NCBI GenBank assembly: GCA_949290765.1
Contig: CASETG010000080.1
Span: 1-37,267, forward strand
DNA: 37,267 nt
DNA from: Oxalobacter formigenes
GTDB lineage: Bacteria > Pseudomonadota > Gammaproteobacteria > Burkholderiales > Burkholderiaceae_D
Direction: 5' to 3'
Shown here: positions 16,682 through 26,278 of the stretch, one piece after another
Position numbering within the stretch: position 1 is the stretch's first letter
Layout: each line of letters opens with the position of its first letter
Position numbers and translations under genes: made by a program
Notes under the pieces: model-generated
The model's input: the letters and a program-made list of their open reading frames with translations, nothing else
What the model was told of the DNA's origin: nothing
The model's database searches: none

Positions 16682-18967
16682 GTGTCCGAAAGTACATCCA
16701 TGGTGACAAAACCCGTCCAGAATCTGCCGGTCGGCTCACTGGAACCGAATCTGTATCTCAATCGGGATCTTTCCCTGCTCGAATTCAACCGCCGCGTTCT
16801 GGCACAGGCAGAAGACGAAAGCCTGCCGCTTCTGGAGCGGTTGCGTTACCTGTGCATCGGCAGCAGCAATCTCGATGAATTTTTCGAAATCCGTGTCTCC
16901 AGCCTGCATGCGCGACAAAGCCCGGACAAGTCCGCCATCACCCATGCCGGAAACCTGCTTCACAAGATCAGCGTCCGTTGCCATGCGCTGGTGGAACACC
17001 AGTATTCCCTGCTGAACCGGAAAATCCTGCCGCAATTGGCGAAAAACGGCATTCATCTGTTGAGCCACAACGACCGCAACGAAGCGCAACGGGCATGGGT
17101 CAAATCCTATTTCGAAAGTCAGATCCGCCCGCTGCTGACTCCTATCGTCCTCGACCCGGCACATCCCTTCCCGCAAGTCGCCAACAAAAGTCTCAATTTC
17201 ATCATCTCGCTGGCGGGGAAAGACGCTTTCGGGCGCGGCAGTGCAATCGCCATCGTCAAGGCGCCGCGCGTACTGCCACGCGTCATCAAACTGCCCGACG
17301 AACTTTCCGATGACGGCATCACCTTCTGTCTGCTTTCTTCGGTCATCCACGCGCATATCTCCGACCTGTTCCCCGAAAGAAAAGTGATTGCTTACTCTCA
17401 ATTTCGGGTAACACGCGACAGCGACCTGTGGGTCGATGAAGAAGAAGTCAAAAATCTCCGGCAGGCGCTGAAAATCAGCCTGCAAAACCGCCATTTCGGC
17501 GCGGCGGTCCGTCTGGAAGTCGCCAAAAATTGTCCGGACGATCTGGCTGCCTTCCTGCTCAACGAGTTCGGACTGGACGAGGATTATCTCTACCGTGTCA
17601 ACGGCCCGGTCAATATGGTGCGGCTCTCGGAAATTTTCAATTTCGTCAAAACGCCTTCCCTTTATTTCAGGCCCTATCAGGCATCGGTCAATCCCGATGC
17701 GCAAAACGACGGCAACATCTTCGATATCCTGAAAAAAAAGGATATTTTGCTGCACCACCCCTTCCAGACATTCAAGACCGTCATCGACTTCATCCGCAAC
17801 GCCGCCGATGATCCGGATGTGGTGGTCATCAAACAGACCATCTACCGTGTCGGCATGACATCCGAACTGATGCAGGCGTTGATTTCAGCGGCCAGCAAGG
17901 GAAAAGAAGTCATCGTCATCGTCGAGCTGAAAGCCCGTTTCGATGAAGAACAGAACATTGATTGGGCACAACAGCTCGAGCAGGCCGGCGCACAGGTCGT
18001 CTATGGCGTGATGGGACTGAAAACCCACGCCAAACTTGCGCTGGTCATCCGCCGCGAACAGGGAGCCTACCGCTATTATTGCCATCTCGGTACCGGCAAC
18101 TATCACCCGACGACGACCAAACTCTATACCGACTTCGGTTTGTTGACGGCGCACCCGCAAATCACCAGCGAAGTCAACGAAGTGTTTTTGCACCTGACCA
18201 GCCTGACGCGCCCCAAAAAGCTGGATTACCTCTGGCTGGCACCTTTCACCCTGCACCGCCATCTGATACGGGCCATCCTCAATGAAATCCGGATCGCACG
18301 TCAGGGCAGGCCCGCGCGAATCGTAGCCAAGATGAATTCCCTCATCGACGAATCCGTCATCCGCGCACTTTATCTGGCATCCTCATCCGGTGTGAAAATC
18401 GACCTGATTGTCCGCGGCGCCTGCGCATTGCGTCCCGGGGTGCCCGGCTTGTCGGAAAACATCCGTGTCCGCTCGATCATCGGCCGTTTTCTCGAACACG
18501 AACGCATCTACTACTTCCGAAACGACCTCAAACATGACCTCTATCTTTCCAGCGCGGACTGGATGGCACGCAATCTGTTCCGCCGCATCGAAGTCGCCTA
18601 TCCGGTACTCGACCCTGCGCTGAAGAAACGGGTCATCGCCGAAGGTCTCAAATATTATCTGAGAGACAACACCAACTCGTGGGAACTCTTGCCAAACGGC
18701 ACCTATCGCCGCCGCAAGCAACGCAAGAAACAGACGCCTTTCGGGGCCCAGCAATATCTTGCGGGAATTTACGATGCGCAGGCAAACAAGGAACTCGTCG
18801 GTCCGACACCATCGGATGCCGTCGCCGCCTTGCATGATGCACCGCAAACAGACGAACAGGATATGGATAACACCACATCGGACGATTCTCCGCTGACGGA
18901 AACCATGCCGGACACCGTACCGGCAGAAACGCCAGCCGTGATCCCTGTCGAACCGGACGAACGCTAA
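16682..18967 (+). CDS. ppk: Polyphosphate kinase 1
   Basis: PPK1 reversibly transfers the gamma-phosphate of ATP to long-chain polyphosphate. The product has 761 residues. The N-terminal domain opens with YLNRDLSLLEFNRRVLAQA and LCIGSSNLDEFFEIRV. The phospho-acceptor histidines are present as His449 (GLKTHAKLALV) and His468 (CHLGTGNYHPTT), followed by the second phospholipase-D-like domain. The last 50 or so residues form an acidic, Pro/Thr-rich tail, longer than in the E. coli enzyme. The start is a GTG with AGGA 9 nt upstream; ATG at 16700 is an alternative. A Pho-box-like promoter precedes it, and ppx lies further on the other strand. Confidence 0.97.
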   Translation: MSESTSMVTKPVQNLPVGSLEPNLYLNRDLSLLEFNRRVLAQAEDESLPLLERLRYLCIGSSNLDEFFEIRVSSLHARQSPDKSAITHAGNLLHKISVRCHALVEHQYSLLNRKILPQLAKNGIHLLSHNDRNEAQRAWVKSYFESQIRPLLTPIVLDPAHPFPQVANKSLNFIISLAGKDAFGRGSAIAIVKAPRVLPRVIKLPDELSDDGITFCLLSSVIHAHISDLFPERKVIAYSQFRVTRDSDLWVDEEEVKNLRQALKISLQNRHFGAAVRLEVAKNCPDDLAAFLLNEFGLDEDYLYRVNGPVNMVRLSEIFNFVKTPSLYFRPYQASVNPDAQNDGNIFDILKKKDILLHHPFQTFKTVIDFIRNAADDPDVVVIKQTIYRVGMTSELMQALISAASKGKEVIVIVELKARFDEEQNIDWAQQLEQAGAQVVYGVMGLKTHAKLALVIRREQGAYRYYCHLGTGNYHPTTTKLYTDFGLLTAHPQITSEVNEVFLHLTSLTRPKKLDYLWLAPFTLHRHLIRAILNEIRIARQGRPARIVAKMNSLIDESVIRALYLASSSGVKIDLIVRGACALRPGVPGLSENIRVRSIIGRFLEHERIYYFRNDLKHDLYLSSADWMARNLFRRIEVAYPVLDPALKKRVIAEGLKYYLRDNTNSWELLPNGTYRRRKQRKKQTPFGAQQYLAGIYDAQANKELVGPTPSDAVAALHDAPQTDEQDMDNTTSDDSPLTETMPDTVPAETPAVIPVEPDER

Positions 18968-18994
18968 CCTGCCTATTGCCGCTGTCGCACACAT

Positions 18995-19014
18995 GCCGGA
19001 CGGTTGCGTCCGGC
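18995..19014 (+). terminator. Hairpin downstream of ppk
   Basis: GCCGGACG (18995-19002) pairs perfectly with CGTCCGGC (19007-19014) across GTTG, 27 nt after the ppk stop. A second small stem (CCTG/CAGG) and a TTTTT run follow by 19038, so the terminating element may be compound. The strength is uncertain. Confidence 0.5.
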
Positions 19015-19182
19015 AAGCCTGTCAGCAGGCCTGTGTTTTTGTCGGCATTTTGAGTGCCGTACAATATCCCTTGGTCAAATCTTATACAATACGGCAAATA
19101 CCCGTTTGCATCGCGCCGTTACAAAACCAGCGGCAAGCCGTGCATCAACCGTACCGAACCTATCATCAACCCAACCAATCCC

Positions 19183-20907
19183 ATGAAGCTGCCGGCAAAA
19201 GACGCATTGCAAAAAATACGTGCCCGATACGTCGGCTATCTGAACTGGCAAGACCTCATCGCCGGCCTGTCCATCGCCGGCCTGCTCCTGCCGCAGGCGC
19301 TGGCCTATTCCAGTATCGGCAACCTGCCGGCACAGGCCGGCATCATCGGATTGTTCGCCGGTCTGTTGTGCTATGGCCTGCTGGGATCCAGCCGCTTCGC
19401 GCTGGTTTCACCGACATCGTCGTCTGCCGTCGTTCTTGCAGCCACCACCATGACCATGGCGGAAGACAATGCCGGATTGCGCCTGATACTGGCATCCGGT
19501 CTGGTCATCATGACCGGCGTCATTTTCCTGCTGGCGGCAGCCACCCGGATGGGCAACGTCACCGACTTCATCGCAAAACCCGTTCTCCGCGGATTCACGT
19601 TCGGACTGGCCATCGTCATCATCATCAAGCAATCCACGTCCGTGCTGAACATCACCGTCCAGAAAGACAACCTGTTTCTTTTCATTCTGGATGTCTTGCG
19701 ACAATTCCGTTCATGGAACTATGCCTGCCTTGCGGCCACGGTACTGGCTCTGGTTTTTCTGGCGCTTATGGAGTGGCTTCGCCGGATCAGAAACGGCCAG
19801 TTCAGGAATATTCCCAGCGGAACCCTTGTCATCATCGCCGGTATCGTCGCAGGCAGACTGCTCGACTTGCCGTCATACGGCATTCCCGACGTCGGCAGTA
19901 TCAAGCTCAACCTCAACAACCCCATCCTGCCTGATTTGAGCTACCCGGAATGGATGCAACTCTTTGAAATCGGTATCGCGCTGGTCTTTATCCTGTATGC
20001 CGAATCATACGGTTCCATCCGCAGTTTCGCGATGAAACATCATGACACCATCTATCCGAACCGAGATCTTTTCGCTCTGGGCATTTCCAACCTCGTCTCC
20101 GGCATCTTCCAGGGTATGCCTGTCGGTGCGGGTTATTCGGCCACAGCGGCCAACGAAGCCTACGGTGCGAAAACCCGTCTGGCGGGCCTGTATGCCCTGG
20201 CCATCACCCTGGTCATCATCCTGACCGTATTGCCTTTCATCGAATGGATTCCCGTCCCCGTACTGGCTGCGATCGTCATTTCCACGATGGCGACGACGTT
20301 GTCGCTTTCCAGTTTCAGACTGTATTTCAACTGGAAAATCGACCGGCTGCTCATCGTCGCATCCGTTCTGTCCGTCCTGTTGCTGGGCGTCTTGCAGGGG
20401 CTGATGATCGCCATCGCCATCAGCCTGCTGATGATGTTGCGCCAGAACTCGAAGTCGACGGTATCCGTACTGGGACGTCTCGGCCAAAGCCATGATTTCG
20501 TCAGTCTGTCGGTTTTTCCGGAAGCGCAACCGGTCGCCGGCATCCTGATCCTGCGTCCGGATCAGAGCATGTTTTTCGCCAATGCCGACCGTATCCTGCT
20601 GCAAGCCAGATATATCGTCTCGGCTGACAGCCAGCCTGTCCATACCGTCATTTTAAGTCTGGAACAAACCACGGATCTGGATGCGACCAGCGTCGAGGCA
20701 CTGCGTGACTTTTTTGTGGAAATGCGCAAGGAAAACAAGAAACTGATTCTGGCAAGACTGAAAAATCCCGTTCACCGGATATTGCAATCCACACTCGGCC
20801 GCCAGTTTCCGGAAGTCTCCCTTTCCCGTCTGAGCGTCGAACGTGCCGTCCGGCTGGCGCACATCAAGGCCAACCCCAAAAAAAGCGTTTACAGTCTTTT
20901 CAAATGA
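19183..20907 (+). CDS. SulP family anion transporter with STAS domain
   Basis: The 574-residue product is an inner-membrane SulP/SLC26-type permease, a family that moves sulphate, bicarbonate or dicarboxylates. It starts with the typical DLIAGLSIAGLLLPQALAYSSIGNLP helix-1 signature, has about a dozen hydrophobic segments to residue 430, and ends with a cytoplasmic STAS domain (VHTVILSLEQTTDLDATSVEALRDFF). The substrate cannot be read from the sequence. The frame is open 43 codons further upstream, but the ATG at 19183 (MKLPAKDAL) fits the family length; no ribosome-binding site is evident. It ends 9 nt from the convergent ppx gene. Confidence 0.92.
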   Translation: MKLPAKDALQKIRARYVGYLNWQDLIAGLSIAGLLLPQALAYSSIGNLPAQAGIIGLFAGLLCYGLLGSSRFALVSPTSSSAVVLAATTMTMAEDNAGLRLILASGLVIMTGVIFLLAAATRMGNVTDFIAKPVLRGFTFGLAIVIIIKQSTSVLNITVQKDNLFLFILDVLRQFRSWNYACLAATVLALVFLALMEWLRRIRNGQFRNIPSGTLVIIAGIVAGRLLDLPSYGIPDVGSIKLNLNNPILPDLSYPEWMQLFEIGIALVFILYAESYGSIRSFAMKHHDTIYPNRDLFALGISNLVSGIFQGMPVGAGYSATAANEAYGAKTRLAGLYALAITLVIILTVLPFIEWIPVPVLAAIVISTMATTLSLSSFRLYFNWKIDRLLIVASVLSVLLLGVLQGLMIAIAISLLMMLRQNSKSTVSVLGRLGQSHDFVSLSVFPEAQPVAGILILRPDQSMFFANADRILLQARYIVSADSQPVHTVILSLEQTTDLDATSVEALRDFFVEMRKENKKLILARLKNPVHRILQSTLGRQFPEVSLSRLSVERAVRLAHIKANPKKSVYSLFK

Positions 20908-20916
20908 AGTGGTACA

Positions 20917-22371
20917 TCAGGTCGTGCGCACCGTCAGCGCCATGCCGACATCTTGCCACCAGTCGCACTCACGCTCCAGCCAGTACAGCAGGGTCGGATA
21001 CAGATTCAGCCATTCTTTCGGTATGGTCACATCCAGCCGCGACTTGACACGCACCCGGATTTTTTCCGGTTTGAAACTGACCTTGGCATGCTGGAACATG
21101 ACGGCCAGCCGCAAAGCCAATACAGCCTTGGTCGCATCGGGAACCGTCATGATGCCGTTCAATTTCTTCAGATTGCCCTTCTGTCCGAGTACGAAGCGAC
21201 TCATCTGTCGCTGTTCACGTGAAGTGAAACCGGCCATATCGGCATGCTCTATCAGATAGGCACCGTGTTTGTGATAATTGGTCGGAGAAATGAACATGCC
21301 GATTTCATGCAACAGCGCACTCCAGTAAAGGAGCTTCAGAAAACGGTCAGCGTCGGGATCCATTTGCTTGTAGATCGCCAGCGCATAATTGGCGACCCGC
21401 AAGGCACGCTGTTCATCGACATGGTAACGTTTGAGCATGTCCCGTATCGCTTCTTCCCGGCGGTCTTTCTGCGTGGACATCAGATAGATATCCCACATGA
21501 TTCCCATTCGCAGACCAGCCTCGACAGGCTTGAGTATATCGATACCGAAATCCTTCATCAGCACGATCAAAATCGTCAGCCCGCCCAGAATCGACGATGC
21601 GCGTTCCGCCTTGATGCCATCGAGTTTCAGATGGTTCAGATGCCCTGCCTCTATCATCCTGGCCTTGAGCAATTCCAGATTTTCCAGTGTGAAACGACCG
21701 TCGCCTATCCGGTTGATCGCCAGAATTTCCGCCGTCGCCCGGATGGTTCCCGACGACCCGTACACCGCCGTCCAGCCGCTGCTGCGGTAATAATCCACAG
21801 CATCCTCGAACTGGCTGCGGGCCGACAATATCGCCGCCTCGAAAGAAGCCTCGTCGATAATCCCGTCATGAAAAAAAGCCAGACTCTGGCGTACCGTACC
21901 GACGCTGAACGATTCCACCCGTTCGATATCCTGTCCCAGACCGCAGATCAGTTCCGTCGAACCGCCACCGATATCGATCACCAGTCTTTTTTCTTCAGGC
22001 TTTGCCAGCACATTGGCAACCCCCAGATAAATCAGGCGCCCTTCTTCCTCGCCGGAAATCACCTCGATCGGATATCCGAGAACCTTTTCGGCATCCTGCA
22101 AAAAATCCTGTGCATTGACAGCGATGCGCAGCGTATTGGTCGCGACCACCTTGACATCCGACAGGGGATAAGCCGCGAGAATGGAGCGCAGCCTTTTGAG
22201 CGCATCCAGTCCGCGCTCCATCGCTTCCCTGGACAGCACATTGTTCTTGTCGAGTCCGGCAGCCAGTCTGTTAGGCTCTCTGGCGCTCTTGACCACACAT
22301 ATCACCCCATTGACATATTCACCGATATGCAAACGGAAACTGTTGGAACCGAGATCTATCGCAGCAAACAT
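20917..22371 (-). CDS. ppx: Exopolyphosphatase (Ppx/GppA family)
   Basis: Ppx removes terminal phosphates from polyphosphate; family members may also hydrolyse pppGpp. The 484-residue product has the actin-like ATPase motifs AIDLGSNSFRLHIGEY (residue 4 on), VISGEEEGRLIYLGV, LVIDIGGGSTELICG and YGSSGTIRATAE, then a C-terminal helical HD-type domain (LLHEIGMFISPTNYHKHGAYLI). It is encoded opposite to ppk with the SulP gene between, so synthesis and breakdown genes are neighbours but separately transcribed. The ATG at 22371 has AAGG upstream. The gene converges on sulP with a 9-nt gap. Confidence 0.95.
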   Translation of the reverse strand: MFAAIDLGSNSFRLHIGEYVNGVICVVKSAREPNRLAAGLDKNNVLSREAMERGLDALKRLRSILAAYPLSDVKVVATNTLRIAVNAQDFLQDAEKVLGYPIEVISGEEEGRLIYLGVANVLAKPEEKRLVIDIGGGSTELICGLGQDIERVESFSVGTVRQSLAFFHDGIIDEASFEAAILSARSQFEDAVDYYRSSGWTAVYGSSGTIRATAEILAINRIGDGRFTLENLELLKARMIEAGHLNHLKLDGIKAERASSILGGLTILIVLMKDFGIDILKPVEAGLRMGIMWDIYLMSTQKDRREEAIRDMLKRYHVDEQRALRVANYALAIYKQMDPDADRFLKLLYWSALLHEIGMFISPTNYHKHGAYLIEHADMAGFTSREQRQMSRFVLGQKGNLKKLNGIMTVPDATKAVLALRLAVMFQHAKVSFKPEKIRVRVKSRLDVTIPKEWLNLYPTLLYWLERECDWWQDVGMALTVRTT

Positions 22372-22505
22372 TCACATGCCTTCACTCAAACCGACCCAAT
22401 ACCCATTCCGGTCGTCAAACCGGACCGATTATTCCGGAAACATATTACCATCGTATGACACAAAACCAGAACTTAACGTAATGTACCGTGCCGGCGAGTA
22501 CGAAT

Positions 22506-23471
22506 TCAACCCAATGTCGTATCCAGCACCATCATCAGGGCAAACCCCGCCATCAATCCGACCGTCGCCGGTGTCTGGTGTCCATTGCGATGTGTCTCCG
22601 GAATCACCTCATGAGACACGACAAAGAGCATGGCGCCTGCCGCGAAACCCAGCCCGATCGGATACGACAACGCCAGACCACTGGACAAACCGATCCCCAG
22701 CAGCGAACCCAGCGGTTCGAACAACCCGGACGCGCCGGCGATCAGAACGGCCTTCAAACGGCTGACACCGGCACTTCGCAACGCCAGCGCCACGGCAAGC
22801 CCTTCCGGAATATCCTGCAACACGATGGCTATCGTCAACGGCAAGCCGATCGCCAGATCAGCATGCGAGAACCCGACACCGATCGCCATACCTTCCGGCA
22901 AATTGTGAAGTGAAATCGCGAACACGAACAGCCAGACCTTGTTGAAACGGTCATTGCCAGGGCCGAACGACCCGATCGTTTCATGCTCATGCGGCGTGAA
23001 TTTGTCCAGACTCAGCATCAACACAACGCCCAGCGCCATGCCCAGAACGACAATACCGGCGCCATAAACCTTGTGCCCCGTCATGGAAGCACCGGCGTCA
23101 AGTCCCGGCAAAATCAGCGAAAACGCACTGGCCGACATCATCATGCCGGCCGCGAAACCCAGCATGGTATCCTCGACATAGGCCGGCAACCGTTTCAGCA
23201 CCAGTGCCGGAACGGCACCCAGCGCAGTCCCTGCGAACCCCGCCAGACCACCGGCAACCGCATACTGCATCGCCAGTCCGACACCGTCGGATACGACATG
23301 AAACAGACTCTGGATGAACAATACCAGTATGGTCAGCAAAGACAGCAAAAGAAAAGCGGCATAGAACCAGTGCTTGCCGGAATAACGCATACAGGCAAGC
23401 CACCAGCTCCCTGCCCTGTTCTTGTCCTGCTGTTTCGCTTGTCCCTGTTCCATATATTTTCCAGAATCCAT
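22506..23471 (-). CDS. ZIP family divalent metal transporter (GufA/ZupT-like)
   Basis: The 321-residue product is an inner-membrane ZIP transporter, a family that imports zinc, iron or manganese. After a hydrophilic N-terminus and a first helix near residue 37-60, eight ZIP helices are recognisable. The two metal-site helices show HNLPEGMAIGVGF and QDIPEGLAVALAL; a His/Glu-rich loop (PHEHET) precedes the first. The Gln in the second motif is typical of the GufA-like branch, so the metal is uncertain. ATG 23471 or ATG 23453 (MEQGQAK) could be the start. It is 134 nt upstream of ppx and points the same way, but no functional link is evident. Confidence 0.9.
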   Translation of the reverse strand: MDSGKYMEQGQAKQQDKNRAGSWWLACMRYSGKHWFYAAFLLLSLLTILVLFIQSLFHVVSDGVGLAMQYAVAGGLAGFAGTALGAVPALVLKRLPAYVEDTMLGFAAGMMMSASAFSLILPGLDAGASMTGHKVYGAGIVVLGMALGVVLMLSLDKFTPHEHETIGSFGPGNDRFNKVWLFVFAISLHNLPEGMAIGVGFSHADLAIGLPLTIAIVLQDIPEGLAVALALRSAGVSRLKAVLIAGASGLFEPLGSLLGIGLSSGLALSYPIGLGFAAGAMLFVVSHEVIPETHRNGHQTPATVGLMAGFALMMVLDTTLG

Positions 23472-23784
23472 TCGCCAGTCGCATGCCAGACATTGTCGTC
23501 AGCGTGGTTCAATCACCACGACGCGGTATCCGCAGATACCTGCATGCAAAAACGGCATCTTGCCTTCCGCCATCACCGAACGAGTATATCCCAGTTACGG
23601 AATCACCGTGCGAGAGGACTGCCTTGCCGTCATGTTCCCGCATTTATTCAGAAAACGTATAAATCGAAAACAAAAAAAGTATTTTTGTTCATCCACGTGC
23701 TTGGGTATATTGCCAGACGAAAAGCCAGTCTGTACGCCTGTCGCCCTTTCAGTACTGGCCAGTTACTGTCACACCGCATATACC
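23472..23784. other. Intergenic region between divergent ZIP and MFS genes
   Basis: These 313 nt should hold both promoters. The best plus-strand candidate is TTGTTC (23685-23690), 15 nt, TATATT (23706-23711), in an A/T-rich patch. No tRNA or familiar RNA is visible. The MFS frame is open through the region without a stop, so a longer MFS product starting at 23632 (MFPHLFRKRI) is formally possible, but the extra segment does not look like a membrane-protein N-terminus. Confidence 0.4.
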
Positions 23785-24951
23785 ATGTTTTCGATCATCT
23801 GGTTTCCCGCCATCATCAGTATCAGCGCCGGATATTTCTTCATGAGCGTCGCACCGCTCAGTACGCAATTCATGTCACTGTTCGGCATCGGCTATGCCGG
23901 CCTTTCCCTCTTTCTGAGCGGACTGCTCTGGTCGCACAGCCTCGTCCAGCTTCCCGCCGGTCTGATTCTGGACAAAATCGGCGTATATCGCGGTTTTCTG
24001 ATCGCCATCGCCATCGCCGCAAACTGCCTACCTTTTCTCGCCCCCGACAATCCGATGCTCGCGACAGCATTGCGCTTCATGGCCGGATTGAGTTCCGGCA
24101 CCCTGTTTCTGGCCGGCGTCAAGGTCACCGGCATGCTGGCGCCCCCCGAAAAAGTCGCACAGGCGCAAGGCATTCAGGGTGCAGCTTTCTGTCTGGGCAC
24201 CATGCTGCCGTTCGTCACGCTGCCTTACCTGGGCGAGCAGGCATGGCGCTTCTCTTACCTCATTCCGGCAGCGCTGGCTGTTACCGTCACCGCCTTGTCC
24301 CTCTTCCTGCCCGCACGCATCCGCAAAAACTCGGGCGCGTCATCCGGTTCGCTGGGCAACCTGCTTCATGCACTGGGTACCGTTTCGACCTCCGTTCCGA
24401 TCTGGGCGCTGGGCATGTTCCACGGCTTGTCTTACGGCACATTGAACAATCTCGGTCAGTGGCTCCCATCCATTCTGGCCGATATGGATGAAACCAGCAC
24501 CGCCATGACATGGAGTCTTGCCACCGGCTTCGTCCTGCTGGCCGGCACACTGGGTCGTGCCTACGGCAGCATGCTCCTGCGCTGGTTCTCGCGCAGCTGG
24601 ATCACCAACACCGCCGTTCTCGCCATCGGCATTCTCTATATCGCACTGGGTCTGACCGGACATCCCGGCATCGGACTCGCCGTCGGCATGTCGCTCGCCA
24701 TTCTCGGCGGTTCCAATTACGGCTCCATTTTCAGCCTGACCGGCAGCGTCATGCCGCCGGTTTATCTGGCGACCGCTGCCGGATTCATGAACATGATCGC
24801 CAACATCGCCAATGTCATGCTGACCCTGGTACTGGGCACCGTCAGGGAATATACCGGCAGTTTCAGCATGGCCCTGTGCGCCACAGGTATTTTCGCCCTG
24901 CTGGTCTGGCTGGCCGGGAAACGCATACTCAACGGTCTGCAACGACAATAA
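23785..24951 (+). CDS. Major facilitator superfamily transporter
   Basis: The 388-residue product is an inner-membrane MFS permease with about 12 hydrophobic segments. It starts in the first helix (MFSIIWFPAIISISAGYFFM). The cytoplasmic loop between helices 2 and 3 carries a motif-A-like LPAGLILDKIGVYRG, as expected for MFS. Helices 5 and 11 contain small-residue patches (GIQGAAFCLGTMLP; AAGFMNMIANIANVML). The overall look is of the nitrate/sugar-phosphate/cyanate-type carriers, but I cannot assign a substrate. The start is by fit to the first helix; no ribosome-binding site is clear. It converges with another MFS gene, 27 nt apart. Confidence 0.85.
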   Translation: MFSIIWFPAIISISAGYFFMSVAPLSTQFMSLFGIGYAGLSLFLSGLLWSHSLVQLPAGLILDKIGVYRGFLIAIAIAANCLPFLAPDNPMLATALRFMAGLSSGTLFLAGVKVTGMLAPPEKVAQAQGIQGAAFCLGTMLPFVTLPYLGEQAWRFSYLIPAALAVTVTALSLFLPARIRKNSGASSGSLGNLLHALGTVSTSVPIWALGMFHGLSYGTLNNLGQWLPSILADMDETSTAMTWSLATGFVLLAGTLGRAYGSMLLRWFSRSWITNTAVLAIGILYIALGLTGHPGIGLAVGMSLAILGGSNYGSIFSLTGSVMPPVYLATAAGFMNMIANIANVMLTLVLGTVREYTGSFSMALCATGIFALLVWLAGKRILNGLQRQ

Positions 24952-24978
24952 TCCGTATACCGTTCCGACGCCATCCGG

Positions 24979-26163
24979 TTAGCGTACACCCGGATGACGG
25001 AAAAAACTGACGGCGACAGTCACGCACAGCGACATCATGAACGAACAAAATACGGTCAACGCACAGTCCATGCCCCAACGGTCAGCCATCCAGCCCATCA
25101 AAAGCAGGGGTAACATGCTGCCGATATACCCGATCATCAGGTAAGTCGAAATCATGCCGGAACGGTTATGCGTATCGGCCAGCCGGTTGACCATCGTGAT
25201 ACCGGCCAGCGTCGACATACCGTGTCCGGTCGCCGTGACCAGCACACTCAGAATAAATACGGGTACGGAATGCAGCCACAAGTCCGAAAGCAGCAACGCC
25301 AGTCCTGACGCCAGCAGCAGCAAACCGGCGAAACCGCTCCACCGTGTCGGCAAACGTCCTGCGAACAACTGCACACCCGCCGACAAAAAGAGAATCATGG
25401 CAATCGACGTCCCGCTCACGAACGGGCCATGCCAGGGCAACATATCCCGAAGAAAAACCGGCACCATCGACGCATACAGACCGAATATGCCGAAAGCGAT
25501 GAAGGCACACAAACTCGACAAAAAGAAAACCAGCGAACGTGGACGCTCCGCCCAGACCAGCTTCGGAAGAAAATCGCGGAAATCCGGTCTGCCTTTCCGT
25601 CCGTCCTCGATATCGAGCCTGCCCAGCGCGATGATGGCGAACAGTCCGAGCAACAAGGTCGGAATATAAGTCGTCCTCAGTGGAGAAGGCAACCACTGCC
25701 CCATGATACCGCCGACCAGCGGCCCCAGACCGAAACCGAAAGCGATCAGCAGGCTGGTCATGGTCGCGGCACGCTGGAGATTCCCGTTTTTCACAGAAAG
25801 CTGAACCAGTCCGACCGACGCACTCGTCGTCAGCATACTTGACGCGATACCAACCATGAAACGCCCGCCATCGAGCATCAGTACATCACCCGCCAGCATA
25901 CTGGCCAACGTCCCGATCCCCCTGAGCATGAGCCCTTTTTTCATGACGGACAAAAAACCCATCTTGTCCGGCAAACGTCCCAGACACATCAATCCGAGAA
26001 ACGCACCGCCCATATATGCCGTATAAACCAGCGTGACATCACTGTTGGACAATCGCCAGTTCTGCTTGTACAACGCATACAACGGACTGATGAGCGCGGT
26101 CCCCATCACGCCGACGCACATCGAGAAACAGACCCACCCGAAAGGGCTTACCCTGATTTTCAT
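24979..26163 (-). CDS. Major facilitator superfamily transporter (drug-efflux-like)
   Basis: The product (394 residues from the ATG at 26163) is a 12-helix MFS protein. Helix 1 is FGWVCFSMCVGVMGTALISPLY; the helix 2-3 loop has the motif-A sequence CLGRLPDKMGFL; helix 5 shows SLLIAFGFGLGPLVGGIMG, resembling the antiporter motif C of drug-efflux proteins. The substrate is unknown. The ATG at 26163 has GAGGGGG directly before it, at very short spacing, so ATG at 26175 (MVRGMKIR) or 26208 may be used. It is downstream of ssb on the same strand, but an intrinsic terminator separates them. Confidence 0.85.
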   Translation of the reverse strand: MKIRVSPFGWVCFSMCVGVMGTALISPLYALYKQNWRLSNSDVTLVYTAYMGGAFLGLMCLGRLPDKMGFLSVMKKGLMLRGIGTLASMLAGDVLMLDGGRFMVGIASSMLTTSASVGLVQLSVKNGNLQRAATMTSLLIAFGFGLGPLVGGIMGQWLPSPLRTTYIPTLLLGLFAIIALGRLDIEDGRKGRPDFRDFLPKLVWAERPRSLVFFLSSLCAFIAFGIFGLYASMVPVFLRDMLPWHGPFVSGTSIAMILFLSAGVQLFAGRLPTRWSGFAGLLLLASGLALLLSDLWLHSVPVFILSVLVTATGHGMSTLAGITMVNRLADTHNRSGMISTYLMIGYIGSMLPLLLMGWMADRWGMDCALTVFCSFMMSLCVTVAVSFFRHPGVR

Positions 26164-26225
26164 CCCCCTCACCATAGTGGAAAACCGGCATCCCCGCCGG
26201 TTTCCCATTGCATGGAACAGACAAC

Positions 26226-26257
26226 AAAAAGGCCGGCCCGGAAACCCGGAACCGGCT
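26226..26257 (-). terminator. Intrinsic terminator of ssb
   Basis: On the minus strand GCCGG-TT-CCGGG pairs with CCGGG-CCGGC (a 2-nt bulge, loop TTT), followed by CTTTTTGTTG. It starts 22 nt after the ssb stop codon and would isolate ssb from the MFS gene. Confidence 0.75.
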
Positions 26258-26278
26258 CATTGCGTTTTCGCCTCGTCC

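Noticed and set aside
16736..17758. A 340-codon minus-strand frame inside ppk
   Set aside because: Shadow of the conserved ppk reading frame.
19018..19040. A Pho-box-like CTGTCAG...CTGTGT upstream of sulP
   Set aside because: The two repeats are 12 nt apart where 11 is needed, and the region fits better as the 3' end of ppk.
24972..24996. Hairpin CATCCGG/CCGGATG between the convergent MFS genes
   Set aside because: Only 7 bp with an 11-nt loop, overlapping the end of one gene and without a T run; too weak to call a terminator.
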